This document shows, piece by piece, positions 31,588 through 41,621 of a DNA stretch of 64,000 nucleotides; the stretch's first letter is position 1, and every line of letters starts with the position of its first letter. This DNA comes from Lepidostoma basale (lineage: Eukaryota > Arthropoda > Insecta > Trichoptera > Lepidostomatidae), in the NCBI GenBank assembly GCA_022606425.2, contig JAHDVF020001237.1:1199001-1263000 (forward strand). The letters run 5' to 3'. Both the position numbers and the translations under genes were made by a program. The notes under the pieces are model-generated. The model ran no database searches. It was not told the origin of the DNA and saw only the letters and a list, made by a program, of their open reading frames with translations.

Positions 31588-31690
31588 AATATGAATGAAA
31601 ACGTCCGTTTTCTAGAGGTTTTATTATAATTTATAGAAATGACACATTTCGCCTTTCTAAGGCATTATCAAATGTACCGAAAATCAACGG
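31588..31690 (-). repeat. HHR element family C, left arm
   Basis: ATATGAATGAAAACGTCCGT, CTAGAGGTTTTATTATAATT and the (-) module. The right arm is absent. Confidence 0.75.
31641..31676 (-). ncRNA. Hammerhead-like ribozyme, family C (U3-A8 core)
   Basis: Minus strand: TTGATAA core, T, stem II GCCTT/AAGGC with loop AGA, GAA, ATGTGT (palindrome broken), C. The core pair is U3-A8. Confidence 0.55.
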
Positions 31691-31761
31691 TGTTGTTGTT
31701 TTCATACACGAGTTAAAATAGCAGAATACGGTAATTAAGGTAATTGATGTACCTTGATAAA

Positions 31762-31884
31762 GAATCCGGACCGGCATCTGAAGTGTGGAGGAGCTGTTCC
31801 GAGCGGCGCAGGACAGGAACAGGTTCGCCGAGGTGATCACCAACGTCGGGGCACCCGACAGAGCACTTGAAGAAGAAGAAGATA
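31762..31884 (+). pseudogene. LINE RT C-terminal tip with (GAA)n tail
   Basis: Same family as 20.78 kb: GGAGGAGCTGTTCCGAGCGG, AGGTTCGCCGAGGTGATCAC, ending GAAGAAGAAGAAG. Only the final about 110 bp of the element is present. Confidence 0.85.
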
Positions 31885-32469
31885 AATAATTATTTGATAG
31901 CTACCCAAATGATAATACACTCGTATATTTGTATCTGAGAGAACCCTTCGAAAACTATTTGTTTATTATAGCACATTATATTTTATTACATGCAATTTAA
32001 AATAAAACGTATTGACCCATGCCATCATCACTACTTCTCTATGCCTCCCCTTCAAATTCCAATAATCCCCGGCTTACCCACGGCCCAAGGGACATAGGGC
32101 CCATATGGACCTCCATAATGTATATTTCTTCAGAGAACCTTATTCTCTTTTGACGTTCATCGGATTCGAGTGTGACAGATTTTGACGGCAATCGAAATCG
32201 GATATGATTTTATCATAATATTTTAAATTGAACAAATGTTACCCAAAAACGTTCTAAATTCATATGTACTTACTTCTTATACGTGGTATTGAATTTATAA
32301 TTTTATTCAGTATAAGTCCTTATACGGAAATAATTTTTAAAGTTTAAAGTAAATCGGATACGGTGTGTTGCAGAAATTATTTTAACACTGAGATTATTTA
32401 TAATTTTTATTATACGAAGTAGATAACTGACTATCCACTTGTGAAACGTGTGGAAAAAACAATATTAAA
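31885..32469. other. Unrecognised segment
   Basis: A GC-richer patch lies at about 32030-32130. No feature recognised. Confidence 0.3.
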
Positions 32470-32810
32470 CCATTTCAACGTATTCCCGGAGGGGTAGGCA
32501 GAAAGAATGGACCGCCACACGACTCGATCCTTACACACCTCTCTAGCTTGGTTTGGATACATTAAACGCATGGATGACGAAAGAATGGTTAAAAACTATA
32601 CGTTAATAATGTAATTGTAGTACAGAGTCGTGGGAGAGTCGGTCTTGTTAGAAGCCGGAAGAATCGACGTGCGTGTATGACTCGCTGTATGAATGTGAAA
32701 TTATCTAGAGAGATATGTCAGGATAGAGTAGTGTGGCGGTCCATCCTCTCTGCCTACCCCTGCGGGGAAACGACGTGAATGTTTGTTGTTGTTTTGTAGT
32801 TATGTAGTTA
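32470..32810. mobile_element. Two RTE-like LINE ends, head to head
   Basis: 32478-32546 is a minus-strand 3' fragment (GGAGGGGTAGGCAGAAAG, GACCGCCACACGAC). 32546-32807 is a plus-strand fragment (AACGCATGGATGACGAAAGA, GAATCGACGTGCGTGTATGA, CCTACCCCTGCGGGGAAACG) ending in a GTTTGTTGTTGTTTTG tail. They meet within a few bases, with a 70-80 bp internal deletion in the second. Confidence 0.8.
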
Positions 32811-33340
32811 ATTCACCCTAAAGATACCACTCGTGATACATGGCACGTATAATTTTAAAATAAACACATTTTTCTATTTTTGTTATATTATGTTAAACCA
32901 CTTAGCACCTTTGTAATAACCAGCCTACATTTTAAAAAAATATAAAAATACTATTATATTTGGATCCCGGATGTTTCAAGGAGTAGGTATTGAAGGTCCA
33001 GGCGAATATTACGCATCTCGCTGACATAGGGCAAGACACATATTTATGTTTACAATGGAATAGACCTTTAAGCAGTGAAGTCGAGAAATATGAAATATTT
33101 GGGACACTTCATGCGGTCAACGATAATGCCTAATAATGAAGGTAAATGATAAGTCTTAAATACTTACGATGAAGACATAGACTGCAATCTTCATAGAATA
33201 ATCTGTTTCCCGAATTGTACGAGTATCAATCAATTGGGTTGCCAACCTTCGTGCGGCTCTGAAATGAGAAGAAGTTAAATTACTACTAAATTTATACGAT
33301 TTCCTTAAAAATATCATTTTTATTTTTTTAAATTAAATTT
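32811..33340. other. Unrecognised AT-rich segment
   Basis: No feature recognised. Confidence 0.3.
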
Positions 33341-33344
33341 AGAT

Positions 33345-33965
33345 CTTAAGACAGGAGTGTTATGTAACACCAAAAATGCCTGTAAATCTAAAAGGAAAAG
33401 GTTACCAGACTATTGTAAGACCTACAATTATGTAGGGCTCCGATTGTTGGACAATGTATAGTAGCTTCACTGGGCAACTGGAAACGGCAGAATTGGGAAT
33501 GCTTAGGTGGTCCACTCGGGTATCGCTGAGAGATCAAATAAAAAGTTCACGCATTCGCGGTAGTCTGGGAGCTACGGATATAAATTTAATAGTAAGCTAG
33601 AAGAAAGGCAGATAAGATGGTACGGGCATTTAAAAGGGAGACCACCAGACCACATAGTAAATAGAGCTCTGTCTGTGAATCTTCCTCGTCAACCATCCAT
33701 AGGAAGACCTTGGAACACATGGATGTTTCAGTGCAACAGTGTCTTGCGGAGAAATGGCTTGAGTGAGGGCGATACTCAGAACCGTGAGAGGTACAGCGTG
33801 AGATTGAGAAGAGCCGACCCCTACAGTCAATACAGACGATGAGTTGGGATAGCGCCAGGAAGAAGAAAAGAAGATAAATTAATGACCTCACGTCTTTTTT
33901 CTCTCACCACTTTTACGGGATGAACATGACTCTCAGTCATGAGGAATGCGGTTAAAGAAGAAGAA
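33345..33965 (+). pseudogene. RTE/BovB-like LINE, RT C-terminus
   Basis: Plus strand: LKGKGYQTIVRPTIM, stop, GSDCWTMYSSFTGQLETAEL, LRWSTRVSLRDQIKSSRIRG, then RQIRWYGHLKGRPPDH, NRALSVNLPRQPSIGRPWNT, RRADPYSQYRR, then a GAAGAAGAAAAGAAGA tail. The order (KG..Y.T.VRP, GS.CWT, ETAE.RMLRW, LRWYGH, GRP..TW) is that of RTE/BovB-type RT ends and distinct from the SLRWFGHM family. A second short LINE end with a GAAGAAGAA tail follows at about 33912-33965. Confidence 0.85.
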
Positions 33966-34780
33966 TAATCATCTCAAGCGAGGCTATAACAATTCGCTAT
34001 TAAGTTCATGCTATTCGTTAATCCGATTTAATAATCAAAATTCAATGTAAATTTTTGATATTGGATTAAGAGTTTAAAACGAATTGAAAGTAATAATTTT
34101 AAAGATCCTGGAAATTAGCACTTTCTTACGCCATTTCTGCTTTCTTCATTAGTTGACTCTCGTCCAGGGACTGCCATAGAAATGATACCGTTCTATTAAA
34201 TTAAAACTTATCTTCGGAGACTTTCTTAGTTTGAAGAATCCAAAATAAAAATCGATCGCTTCATATAACGAGTTGGGTTAAAACATTTTTCATTAAAAAC
34301 AAATATTTTTTTGCAAAAAATAAAAGTTAATATGCTTTCAATACTAGATTGAAGTTTTCAAACTTGGAATCGGTTTTGATTTTCAATAAAGGAAGTTTCT
34401 TACCTTTCCTAACGTCTTCATAGTATTCATATTTTTCATAGTTTTTAATGGAAACGTTGTGAAAAAATTATTATAGTATTTTAATTGTACAACCTGATAC
34501 GGGGGATTGGTATACAAATATTTTAGTTACTACATACCTTATTAATTTATACAAAACTGGCGTAGAAAAATCTACTGCGAGTTGGAACTCATGAACGTAA
34601 ATTTTAAACTGTTTCTTGTTACTTAAAAATATTTCTTCTAAAAGTAAACTTGTTAAAGTATTATATTTGTTTAGGGAGCGTAAAAAATAATATTTTTATT
34701 TGTAATTGGGCAAGAAAATAGGACAAAGCGTCTCTAACCCTCGTTACTGATTTGTAAAGAAAGGGTCGGATTTTAAAGCA
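33966..34780. other. Unrecognised AT-rich segment
   Basis: No feature recognised. Confidence 0.3.
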
Positions 34781-34782
34781 TT

Positions 34783-35325
34783 TTGATAATGTCCGGTAAA
34801 TCGTTCGTTTTATGGCGCCTAGTACCGGGTAAACAAACAAACAAACGGTGTACAAAGAATTGGAGACCTCGCGCAAATATTGCCTCACCGAATCTAGCGA
34901 CCATTCCAGTGCTCGGCGACAATGAAATAATATTGCTACTCAGTGCCAAATCAATGTCAGTGAATACCTTGGCGTTGTCCCTTCCGAGTCCGACTGTAAT
35001 CTACCGTCTGAGATTCCGAGGTATTTGCACCCTGATGGGAGTAAAAAAAATGTGGCGCCCTGGGGAGTACCCCATTATTTCGGGGTACCCGAAATCACAA
35101 TCATATACAAAAACAACAAGGATATAAATGGCCCCCTCTATCGGCCGCCTGAGTTAATAATGCGGTCCTTTGAAATAATTGAAAGAATGAAATGTTTTTA
35201 TGTAATGTCAAAGAAACGTAGATTGAGGATACTTGTCCTAAATTTGTTTTATGTTGCGTTAGGACCAACCAATTTTAGTTAGAAAAATTCCATAGAGGTA
35301 GATGGATGCACGAAATTCAACATAA
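34783..35325. other. Unique-looking segment of higher GC
   Basis: Less AT-rich than its surroundings, with a palindromic GGGTACCCC stretch at about 35067-35092. A plus-strand ORF of 114 codons (34783-35127) has no recognisable domain. An exon is possible but unsupported. Confidence 0.3.
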
Positions 35326-35329
35326 TAGA

Positions 35330-36250
35330 AGATGGATTGATTTGTTTAAAATAACAGATGTTGGATAGATATGTTTAAAATAATAGATGTTGGAATAATT
35401 AAGCAAATATAATGCATTTATGAAATCCTATGTAGAGAAATATTTTTAAATAGCTAAGATTTTAAATACTTTTCTTATGTGTCTATTTAAAGGTTATCGA
35501 GGTTGAATTTAAAAGCTTTGCTTTGAAATAACGTAAAAATTAAAGACGAATATGAGTGCACGAAATAAAAATATTCAAGGAAGTTTAAAATTATAGAAGT
35601 TGGATAGTTACTTACTTACTTACTTCCTATGGCCATACAACTCTTGAAGAGTTTTAGCCTCCTTGATGATTTTTCGCCAAGCTCCTCGATCCTGGGCCTT
35701 TTGCTCCCAGCAGTCCGATTCGCCCAACCTAGCCAGATCAGCCAGAACATTGTCCATTAGGCGCTGTCTAGGCCTTCCTAGAGGTCTTACTCCAGTCGGT
35801 CTAGACGCGTACAGGGTCATGATTGCTCTGGTCTCTTCGGCTCAGCATACGTGCCCAATCCATGCTAGGTGACCGGCTCTCACGGTGCTCGTTATAAGGG
35901 GCTGCTGAGTCATCGTACGGATCTCTTTGTTGGTCCTATGCATCCAAGTTCCCGCTAAAGTTGGATATACATGTTTAAAATGATATAAGTTGGATAAATA
36001 TGTTTATAAATGTTAGATATATATGTTTAAATAATAATATTAGTTAGATACATATGTTTTTAAAAAAATAGAAGTTTAAGTAATTAAGCAAATATAATAC
36101 ATTTATGACGGATATCAAGTGAAATATTTTAAACCAGTTTTTTTATTACTTTTTTATGTGCCACATATGCAATTTGCAGGTAAATGGTTAGATTCGAAAG
36201 CTTTTGCAAATTTATAACATAAAAGTGTTCGTTATGGATTATAATATAAA
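35330..36250. repeat. Tandem duplication split by a LINE
   Basis: 35340-35530 and about 35990-36225 are diverged copies: both contain ATATGTTTAAA-type units, AATTAAGCAAATATAATRCAT, TTTATGA, and a later GATTYRAAAGCTTT segment. A minus-strand LINE end sits between them. Confidence 0.65.
35607..35957 (-). pseudogene. LINE RT C-terminus with TSD and (AGTA)n tail
   Basis: Minus strand: AGHLAWIGHVC, RAIMTLYASRPTGVRPLGRP, RQRLMDNVLADLARLG, WEQKAQDRGAWRKIIKEAKT, then stop and a GTAAGTAAGTAAGTAA tail. Both sides carry AAGTTGGATA (35597-35606 and 35958-35967), a clear 10-bp target-site duplication. The insertion is therefore a complete, 5'-truncated event. One in-frame stop follows WIGHVC. Confidence 0.9.
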
Positions 36251-36442
36251 AAAATGGCCGAACGAATTATGAATCTGCCAACATAAAAACTGTATAGAAT
36301 TGCTTATTTAGTTTAACTGTATTATGTTATAAATCAGCAAATTTATTAACATTCGTATCAAGCACTTAATTTGTGGTGTGACTTTATAAGATAGAATAAT
36401 AAAACCCTTTATTATTTGTATCTTAACCACTTTATTTGATAA

Positions 36443-36483
36443 CACCAACCGGTTTCGCTCCCGCCGGGGGCCTTGTCAGGGCC
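36443..36483 (-). ncRNA. Hammerhead-like ribozyme, family A, damaged
   Basis: Minus strand: CTGACAA (G8 to A, not compensated at C3), stem II region GGCCCCCGGCGGGAGC with weakened pairing, GAA, palindrome ACCGGT, U, GGTG. Likely dead. Confidence 0.55.
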
Positions 36484-36493
36484 TTTACTCTCT

Positions 36494-36533
36494 CACCCTG
36501 ACGAAGCTCTGGTGGGAGCGAAACCGGTTGGTG
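36494..36533 (+). ncRNA. Hammerhead ribozyme, family A, intact type I
   Basis: Stem I CACC/GGTG, core CTGACGA at 36498-36504, A, stem II GCTC/GAGC with loop TGGTGG, GAA, palindrome ACCGGT at 36523-36528, U at the cleavage position. All invariant core residues are present. Confidence 0.85.
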
Positions 36534-36580
36534 TTACCAAATGAAGTGGTTTAGATACAAATAATACAAATATATTGATA

Positions 36581-37045
36581 TTTTATTTAAATTTATTAAC
36601 TTATATATAAACAAAAAAAGAGTTTATTATTCACAAACAAACTCGTTACTTTCGGAAGCAAGTTTTTTATACGTAAAAAACACTTTTTTTAGTTTAATTT
36701 ATGGAATATTTTGAATAATTGAAAGATTGTTGAGATGTTAATATTTAAATGTAAACACAAGGCATTCCTTGGATCGTCGTTTTTTTTACTTGATAATAAT
36801 TAAATTTTTCTTATAAGTACACTAAAAAGCGAATTGTTTAATATAAAATAAAACGGTCGTTATTTTTAAACTTACACAAATGATTCAATTGAATGGTATT
36901 AGAAATTATTATATAATCATCAATATGTTCAGAAATTGGTCATTATTATGAAGAAGGAATCTGGTCGTGTCCAGGCTTAACCCAAGTTACCTAGATTAGG
37001 ATTTACTCCTTCTGTCCATTAGACCACCACCCGGTTCGTTAGAAA
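36581..37045. other. Unrecognised AT-rich segment
   Basis: No feature recognised. Confidence 0.3.
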
Positions 37046-37049
37046 TTCC

Positions 37050-37375
37050 ATTAATTAATCAAATTGACATAAATAAAAAAAAGTCTTCCGAGTCCTTACT
37101 AACTGGCCAATACGCTGTTTCACCGAAAAAGGATACACACACTCGTCGATTGGTCCGACTTAGAACATGGCCGCCTTTAAGTAATTGAATTATTCGATCA
37201 TACTGCGTCTGCCTTGGCCTTCTTCGACTTCTTTTTCCATTCACAGTGCTTGTATATATCTTTTTAATCATTTTCCCGTCATCCATTTGTTCCATTGTCT
37301 AAAACATCTCAGTGACCATTTCTTTATTTTATTCAATACGCATTCATCTGTCTTACATTCCTTTTTATATATTTG
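37050..37375 (-). mobile_element. RTE-like LINE, C-terminal fragment
   Basis: Minus strand: MEQMDDGKMIKKIYTSTVNG, RRRPRQTQYDRIIQLLKGGH, SRTNRRVC, preceded by degenerate SLRWFGH-region sequence. Closer to the TTAG subfamily copy at 41.6 kb. The 3' tail is lost. Confidence 0.8.
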
Positions 37376-37379
37376 TCAG

Positions 37380-37530
37380 GTATTCTATGATATAAAATTA
37401 TTAAAACGTGTGTTTTCTAGAAGTTTTTTTTATAATTTTTGAAAATGACACATTTCGCATGTTTCAGGCATTATCAAATATTTTTATTCGTATTCGTTAC
37501 TTAATATGGAGTTTTACATAATTGTAAGAA
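37380..37530 (-). repeat. HHR fold-back family C, degenerate
   Basis: Left arm AACGTGTGTTTTCTAGAAGT, a (-) module at 37446-37485 whose minus-strand core is TTGATAA with GCCTGAAACATGC in place of stem II and GAAATGTGTC, then the right terminus GAGTTTTACATAATTG, GAAACAATAAATA. The right ribozyme arm is deleted. Confidence 0.65.
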
Positions 37531-37547
37531 ACAATAAATACCATGAA

Positions 37548-37765
37548 AAGGGTGGTGTTGCAGATTAACATATAGACAACTTCCAAAAATTTGTTAGACA
37601 TGGTGGTCATAAGAAAAAATGTGGAATGGGGAATGTTGTATTACATAAAGCGTGCGCTTAACCCAACCAATGACAGGTCATAAGTCCTGTAAACACCTTG
37701 ATCAACCATATTCTGTTTCCAATTTGCATCTTCGTCTCTATTGGGATACAATTGATTCTTGAATA
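37548..37765. repeat. Dispersed repeat R1, copy 1
   Basis: About 215 bp nearly identical to 50438-50650: GGTGGTGTTGCAGATTAACA, GACATGGTGGTCATAAGAAA, AAGCGTGCGCTTAACCCAAC, CCAATTTGCATCTTCGTCTC. No coding potential recognised. The family is unknown. Confidence 0.8.
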
Positions 37766-38204
37766 AATATTCTATCATACATTGTTTTTCCACATATTTG
37801 TCCTTAAATGTATATTTCATAGATTTTTTTCGTTTAATAGTTGACAAATTTTATGACTTCATAAAACGATCCACACTTTTATTTTTCCTATAAAATACAC
37901 GTCTTCACACCCGAGCTAATCGGCTCAGTGGGGAAGTAGTTCGCAGGTACAATATCCCTTAAATCTTTCTTGCATTAGCGGACTATTTTTTGAGTCCGGA
38001 AAAAACATAAAGCGGCACAACTCTCAGCGGTCTCCGGCGCTAATGGCCCCTATACTTCTATACTTCAGCACAGTTACACCTAAATAAAGCCATCCATTTT
38101 AAAAGTTCCTGTCGTGTATAGAGAAAACGTCAACTTATGGGTCTCCTGCATTGTATGATGAGGATATTCACTGAATACTTGATTTTGCGAAAATATTTAT
38201 TTTA
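37766..38204. other. Unrecognised segment
   Basis: Moderate GC at about 37910-38060. No feature recognised. Confidence 0.3.
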
Positions 38205-38480
38205 AAAACTAACTAACTAACTAACCATCACGCCATCTCCCTGAAAGGGTAGGCAGAAAGAATGGACTGTCACACTTTTACTGATGCGGCACTCCATCCT
38301 TCTCTTTTCGCTCCGCGGGAGACGCGGTGTGATGGGTTGCGAACCTCATCGCCACCAATAGGTATCTCCCGCGCACACTTCGATCGTCCAACACCCACAA
38401 AATAAATCTAAAACAAATAATATAAAATACAATGATATAAAATAAAATAACAAAATAAAAATAATTTAACACAAAATGTT
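38205..38480 (-). repeat. Chimeric repeat M with RTE-type 3' tail, copy 1
   Basis: Nearly identical to 43065-43338. On the minus strand it begins with AT-rich TTATTTTGTTATTTTATTTT, has a GC-rich middle (GGCGATGAGGTTCGCAACCC, CACACCGCGTCTCCCGCGG), then ends like the RTE family (CTGCCTACCCTTTCAGGGAG, GGCGTGATGGTTAGTTAGTT). This is the layout of a SINE or processed passenger that borrowed an RTE 3' end. Confidence 0.75.
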
Positions 38481-38769
38481 CTTAATAATAATAAAAAAAA
38501 CAGTTCACTTAAACGTAAAGGAAATGCTTTCTATTCATCCAAATGAATATTATATATTGTATCTAAAATAGATAAACAATAGAAGTCAGTTAATCGGAAC
38601 GTCAATTATCCGGACAAGCCGAGATGATGAAGCACAAAAAAGACGACTAAATCTTGTTATAAAAATATCCTTTATAATTTTTTCAATGTGAATTATATTT
38701 GTTATTAAAAATATTTGGAATTAACAATGGGACCTGTGAATGGCGGTGAAGGCTGAAGAGTGCGGCATA

Positions 38770-39055
38770 ATGACGAGCTGTACTATATTTACAAAGCTCC
38801 CAGTCTCTCCACACAGGTCAGACTGAATAGACTGAGAGGATGCCGTCATCGCGAACCCCAAAAAGATTGCTAGGGTGGCACCCAGGTGGTAGAAGAACAA
38901 TTGGACGACCAAGGCTGCGATGGGAAGATGAAGATGAAGATGAAGAGATGGGGCGAAAATGTTACGAGTGTCAGATTTGAGGGTCGAGGCGGAGGACAGG
39001 AGGAGTTGGAGGCGAAGAATACTGGAGGCTAGGGCTCGATATGGGCTGTAGGGCC
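38770..39055 (+). pseudogene. LINE RT C-terminal relic
   Basis: Plus strand: IERMPSSRTPKRLLGWHPGG, RRTIGRPRLRWEDEDED, then a frame with YWRLGLDMGCR. The RTPK..L.W.PGGRR..GRPRLRWEDD motif is a common RTE/Jockey-type RT end. The acidic stretch after RWED has expanded by GATGAA triplet slippage. Confidence 0.75.
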
Positions 39056-39920
39056 ATTAGAAGATTTTTCCAGTATTGTAGAGTAATGTTAGCCTTTTTA
39101 TATACATGTTCTACGTACATACTTGTTTTTGCAGTAAAATTTGTAATTTCATAATCAATAAATGAGCCGAGAAAAAAAAACGATTTACACCTTATTTTGC
39201 TAAAAGAATTAGCGCCTGTATGATTATCCGGAAAAATCGGTATCCGGAACACCTCCGGTCCCAATTCGTCCGGATAAACGACGTTCTACTGTTACATAAT
39301 AATTTTTAATAGTTGCAATCCGTCAAATATTCACGAAAGTAAAGATTTTCTACCTTTTAAAAACCTCGTTCACTGTAGAATCGTAATCTGTAATAAGTTT
39401 TACCTTTTAATCTAAATCATTAATCACACACGTTAAAATGTAACAATACCAAATTGTTCTACTTTTGTCTTCTACATTTCTGTCATACAACATACAACAA
39501 TAATCAGAAAAAAAATCATTATTAGATTCTGAATGTAAATATGTATATCCTATTTTGTTCGCACAAATCAGAGAACGAATTGTTAACTTATGGGGTAGAT
39601 AGGCTGTTAATATAAAGAGCAACGTTATTGTCACATGAACGTCAAAATATTTACATTAACTTTTTAAATGTGAGTATTGCTAGAGTATCTTACGAGTTTA
39701 AAGTTAGTATTAATTCATATATTAAGCAGTGAGGTTGCAGATTAGGATTCGTATAGTTATCAGTTGTAAAATATTATTCTGATCAACTATTACTTATATG
39801 GCAGACGAGAGAAGTAACGAAACATTTTAGAAAAAGCTCCACAGACGACAAATACCTTGACTAGGTGAGTACTTGTTTGATACTTTAGCGCAAGAAATAG
39901 ATAGTTTTATATTTTCGTAT
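39056..39920. other. Unrecognised AT-rich segment
   Basis: No feature recognised. Confidence 0.3.
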
Positions 39921-39921
39921 A

Positions 39922-40152
39922 AAGCATTAAATTTGTGATGTGACACTCTAAGAAACAAAGGAAACACTTAAATATTTTGTTATAACATTTTTTATAACAC
40001 CATTTTAACTACCGACCGAGTTCGCTCGATTCGGAGCTCATTAGGGTAACAAAACCGTTTGTTTTGTTAACCTAATAAAATACTACTTGGCGCGAACCTG
40101 TCGGCAGTTTAAAAACAATATAGAGTGTTGTTAAAAATAAATATTTAAGTTG
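39922..40152. repeat. HHR fold-back family A2
   Basis: Left terminus AAAGCATTAAATTTGTGATG is a diverged family A end. Two head-to-head modules lie at 40008 (-) and about 40070-40125 (+), separated by a palindrome GTAACAAAACCGTTTG / TTTTGTTAACC. The right arm AAACAATATAGAGTGTTGTT follows. Confidence 0.7.
40008..40050 (-). ncRNA. Hammerhead-like ribozyme, family A2
   Basis: Minus strand: stem I GTTACC/GGTAGT (6 pairs including G.U), core CTAATGA (A for G5), stem II GCTC/GAGC, GAA, CTCGGT, C. The (+) partner reads CTAATAA. G5 loss predicts inactivity. Confidence 0.55.
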
Positions 40153-40154
40153 TT

Positions 40155-40575
40155 TTTTGTTTCTTGAATAATGATGTAAATCTCCATATTAATTAATTAA
40201 TACGAAAACGTTTTTAATTATACATTAGACTGGCGAAACATGTCATTCCCTCAAACTGACGACCTTCGTGGCAAAGTGGTAAGAGCTCTGACTTCCATAC
40301 CGAAGGTCCCGGGTTCGATTCCCGGCGATGGCAGTGTGATTGTCACACTGTCTTTGGTCTGGTGTAGAATTCACGTGACAATATAATGGCGATAGATTGG
40401 CTACCTATCAGATGCCATGTGAATCATCAATATAATAGCTAAAAATAATGTGTATAGAGTAATTGGGTACAAGCGACCTGTTGTATACAAGAAAAAAAAT
40501 TATAATAAAACTTCTAGAAAACAGACGTTTTTATTCGTATTACAGCTATTTTTGTTGTTGATAAACTTAAGGCAT
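40155..40575. repeat. HHR fold-back family C carrying a SINE
   Basis: Left terminus TGTTTCTTGAATAATGATGT, arm ACGAAAACGTTTTTAATT, then CTGGCGAAACATGTCATTCC from the (+) ribozyme 3' half. A SINE follows, then the right arm TATAATAAAACTTCTAGAAA. The junction CTCAAAC before the SINE is the same as at 26.73 kb. Confidence 0.75.
40267..40499 (+). mobile_element. tRNA-derived SINE, full length
   Basis: Head TGACGACCTTCGTGGCAAAG with a mutated box A, box B GGGTTCGATTCCC, body AGTGTGATTGTCACACTGTC, GGTCTGGTGTAGAATTCACG, GGCGATAGATTGGCTACC, 3' end CGACCTGTTGTATACAAGAA and A run. Best reference copy of the GTATACAAG subfamily in the window. Confidence 0.9.
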
Positions 40576-40689
40576 TAACAAATGTAGAATTCCACTTAAT
40601 GACGATTTTTTTAATGCATTAAAATACTATTGCAGCACCATTAAAAACTTCAATGACTTAATTCAGTTTTGCTTTGAAACGATTTCCAA

Positions 40690-40848
40690 ATAGTTAGAAG
40701 TCGGAGAAATCGATGTGCGTGTATGACTCGTTGTATGAATGTGGAGGAATCTAGAGAGGTTTGTTAGGATAGAGTAGTGTGGCGGTCCATTCTCTTTGCC
40801 TACCCCTGCGGGGAAACGGCGTGATGATCTGTTTGTTTGTTCGTTCTC
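40690..40848 (+). mobile_element. RTE-like LINE, 3' end
   Basis: GTTAGAAGTCGGAGAAATCG, CTCGTTGTATGAATGTGGAG, CCTACCCCTGCGGGGAAACG, GCGTGATGATCTGTTTGTTT tail. Last about 155 bp only. Confidence 0.85.
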
Positions 40849-41620
40849 CCAATAATTGTGTTAAACCTTTGAAACATGTCGAAAAAATGAACTAAGAAGT
40901 GAAAAAAGAATGTTTTAATTCATAAAACACAAGTAGATATGTAAAACACAATATAGTGACGCTTTGATAGATACATTATTGTATATTAACGGAAGTATAC
41001 GTGAATGTAAAGTAAATAGGAGTTCATTCTATGGAGTAACATTCGCCGCTAACGAAGGAAACGAAGGACAATGTATACGAGTATATGCACGGGGTGGTGT
41101 ACATAGCTTTTATGAATATTATGATAGGATTCCGTATTATTTCCTCATTGACGATCGGCGAATAGCTTCAAACAAGGGACGCTGACGTAAGTGACTAAGG
41201 AAGCGGTGCTTCAAGCTGTTCCACGGCTATTGTGTTATATCAGCGCAGTCAGCACTGTGCCGAGATCAAATTACATTTATCGAGATAAAAGGTATATCCG
41301 GTTTGCCCAGCACAAGGGAAAACTGTTATAAGACGGGATTGTCATCGTCGGGAGGTCGTTTGAAAATATCGTGTTCTCTATGGAATTATCGACAAACATT
41401 ATGTCGTCATAAAGCATTATCAGTGGTGTCCCTTTTCTCCAACAGAAGATAAATTTATAGCTCCGTTTATACGCCTCTATTCGTCTGTTTTGTATCCCTT
41501 GTTCGCGATGCGGCGTGTGTAGCGTAGGCACTAAACTTAAATTATGGTTCCTTATGAGAGATCGATAATAATATTGGTACACAATATGATGACAAATTGA
41601 GATATTAAATTTATTATTAG
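40849..41620. other. Unique-looking segment of moderate GC
   Basis: From 41020 to 41540 the sequence is less AT-rich and has no recognised repeat. ORFs on the minus strand reach 128 codons but show no domain. Confidence 0.3.
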
Positions 41621-41621
41621 G

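Larger units (their letters stand above)
36355..36580. repeat. HHR fold-back family A
   Basis: Left terminus CAAGCACTTAATTTGTGGTG and arm ATTATTTGTATCTTAACCAC, two head-to-head modules 10 bp apart, then the right arm GTGGTTTAGATACAAATAAT. The right terminus is missing. Confidence 0.85.

Noticed and set aside
34783..35127. 114-codon ORF as a host exon
   Set aside because: No recognisable domain, no clear splice signals, and composition alone is not enough.
38350..38375. Pol III boxes in repeat M (GGCGATGAGG, GGTTCGCAACCC)
   Set aside because: The two motifs are adjacent, whereas a pol III type 2 promoter needs about 30-60 bp between them.
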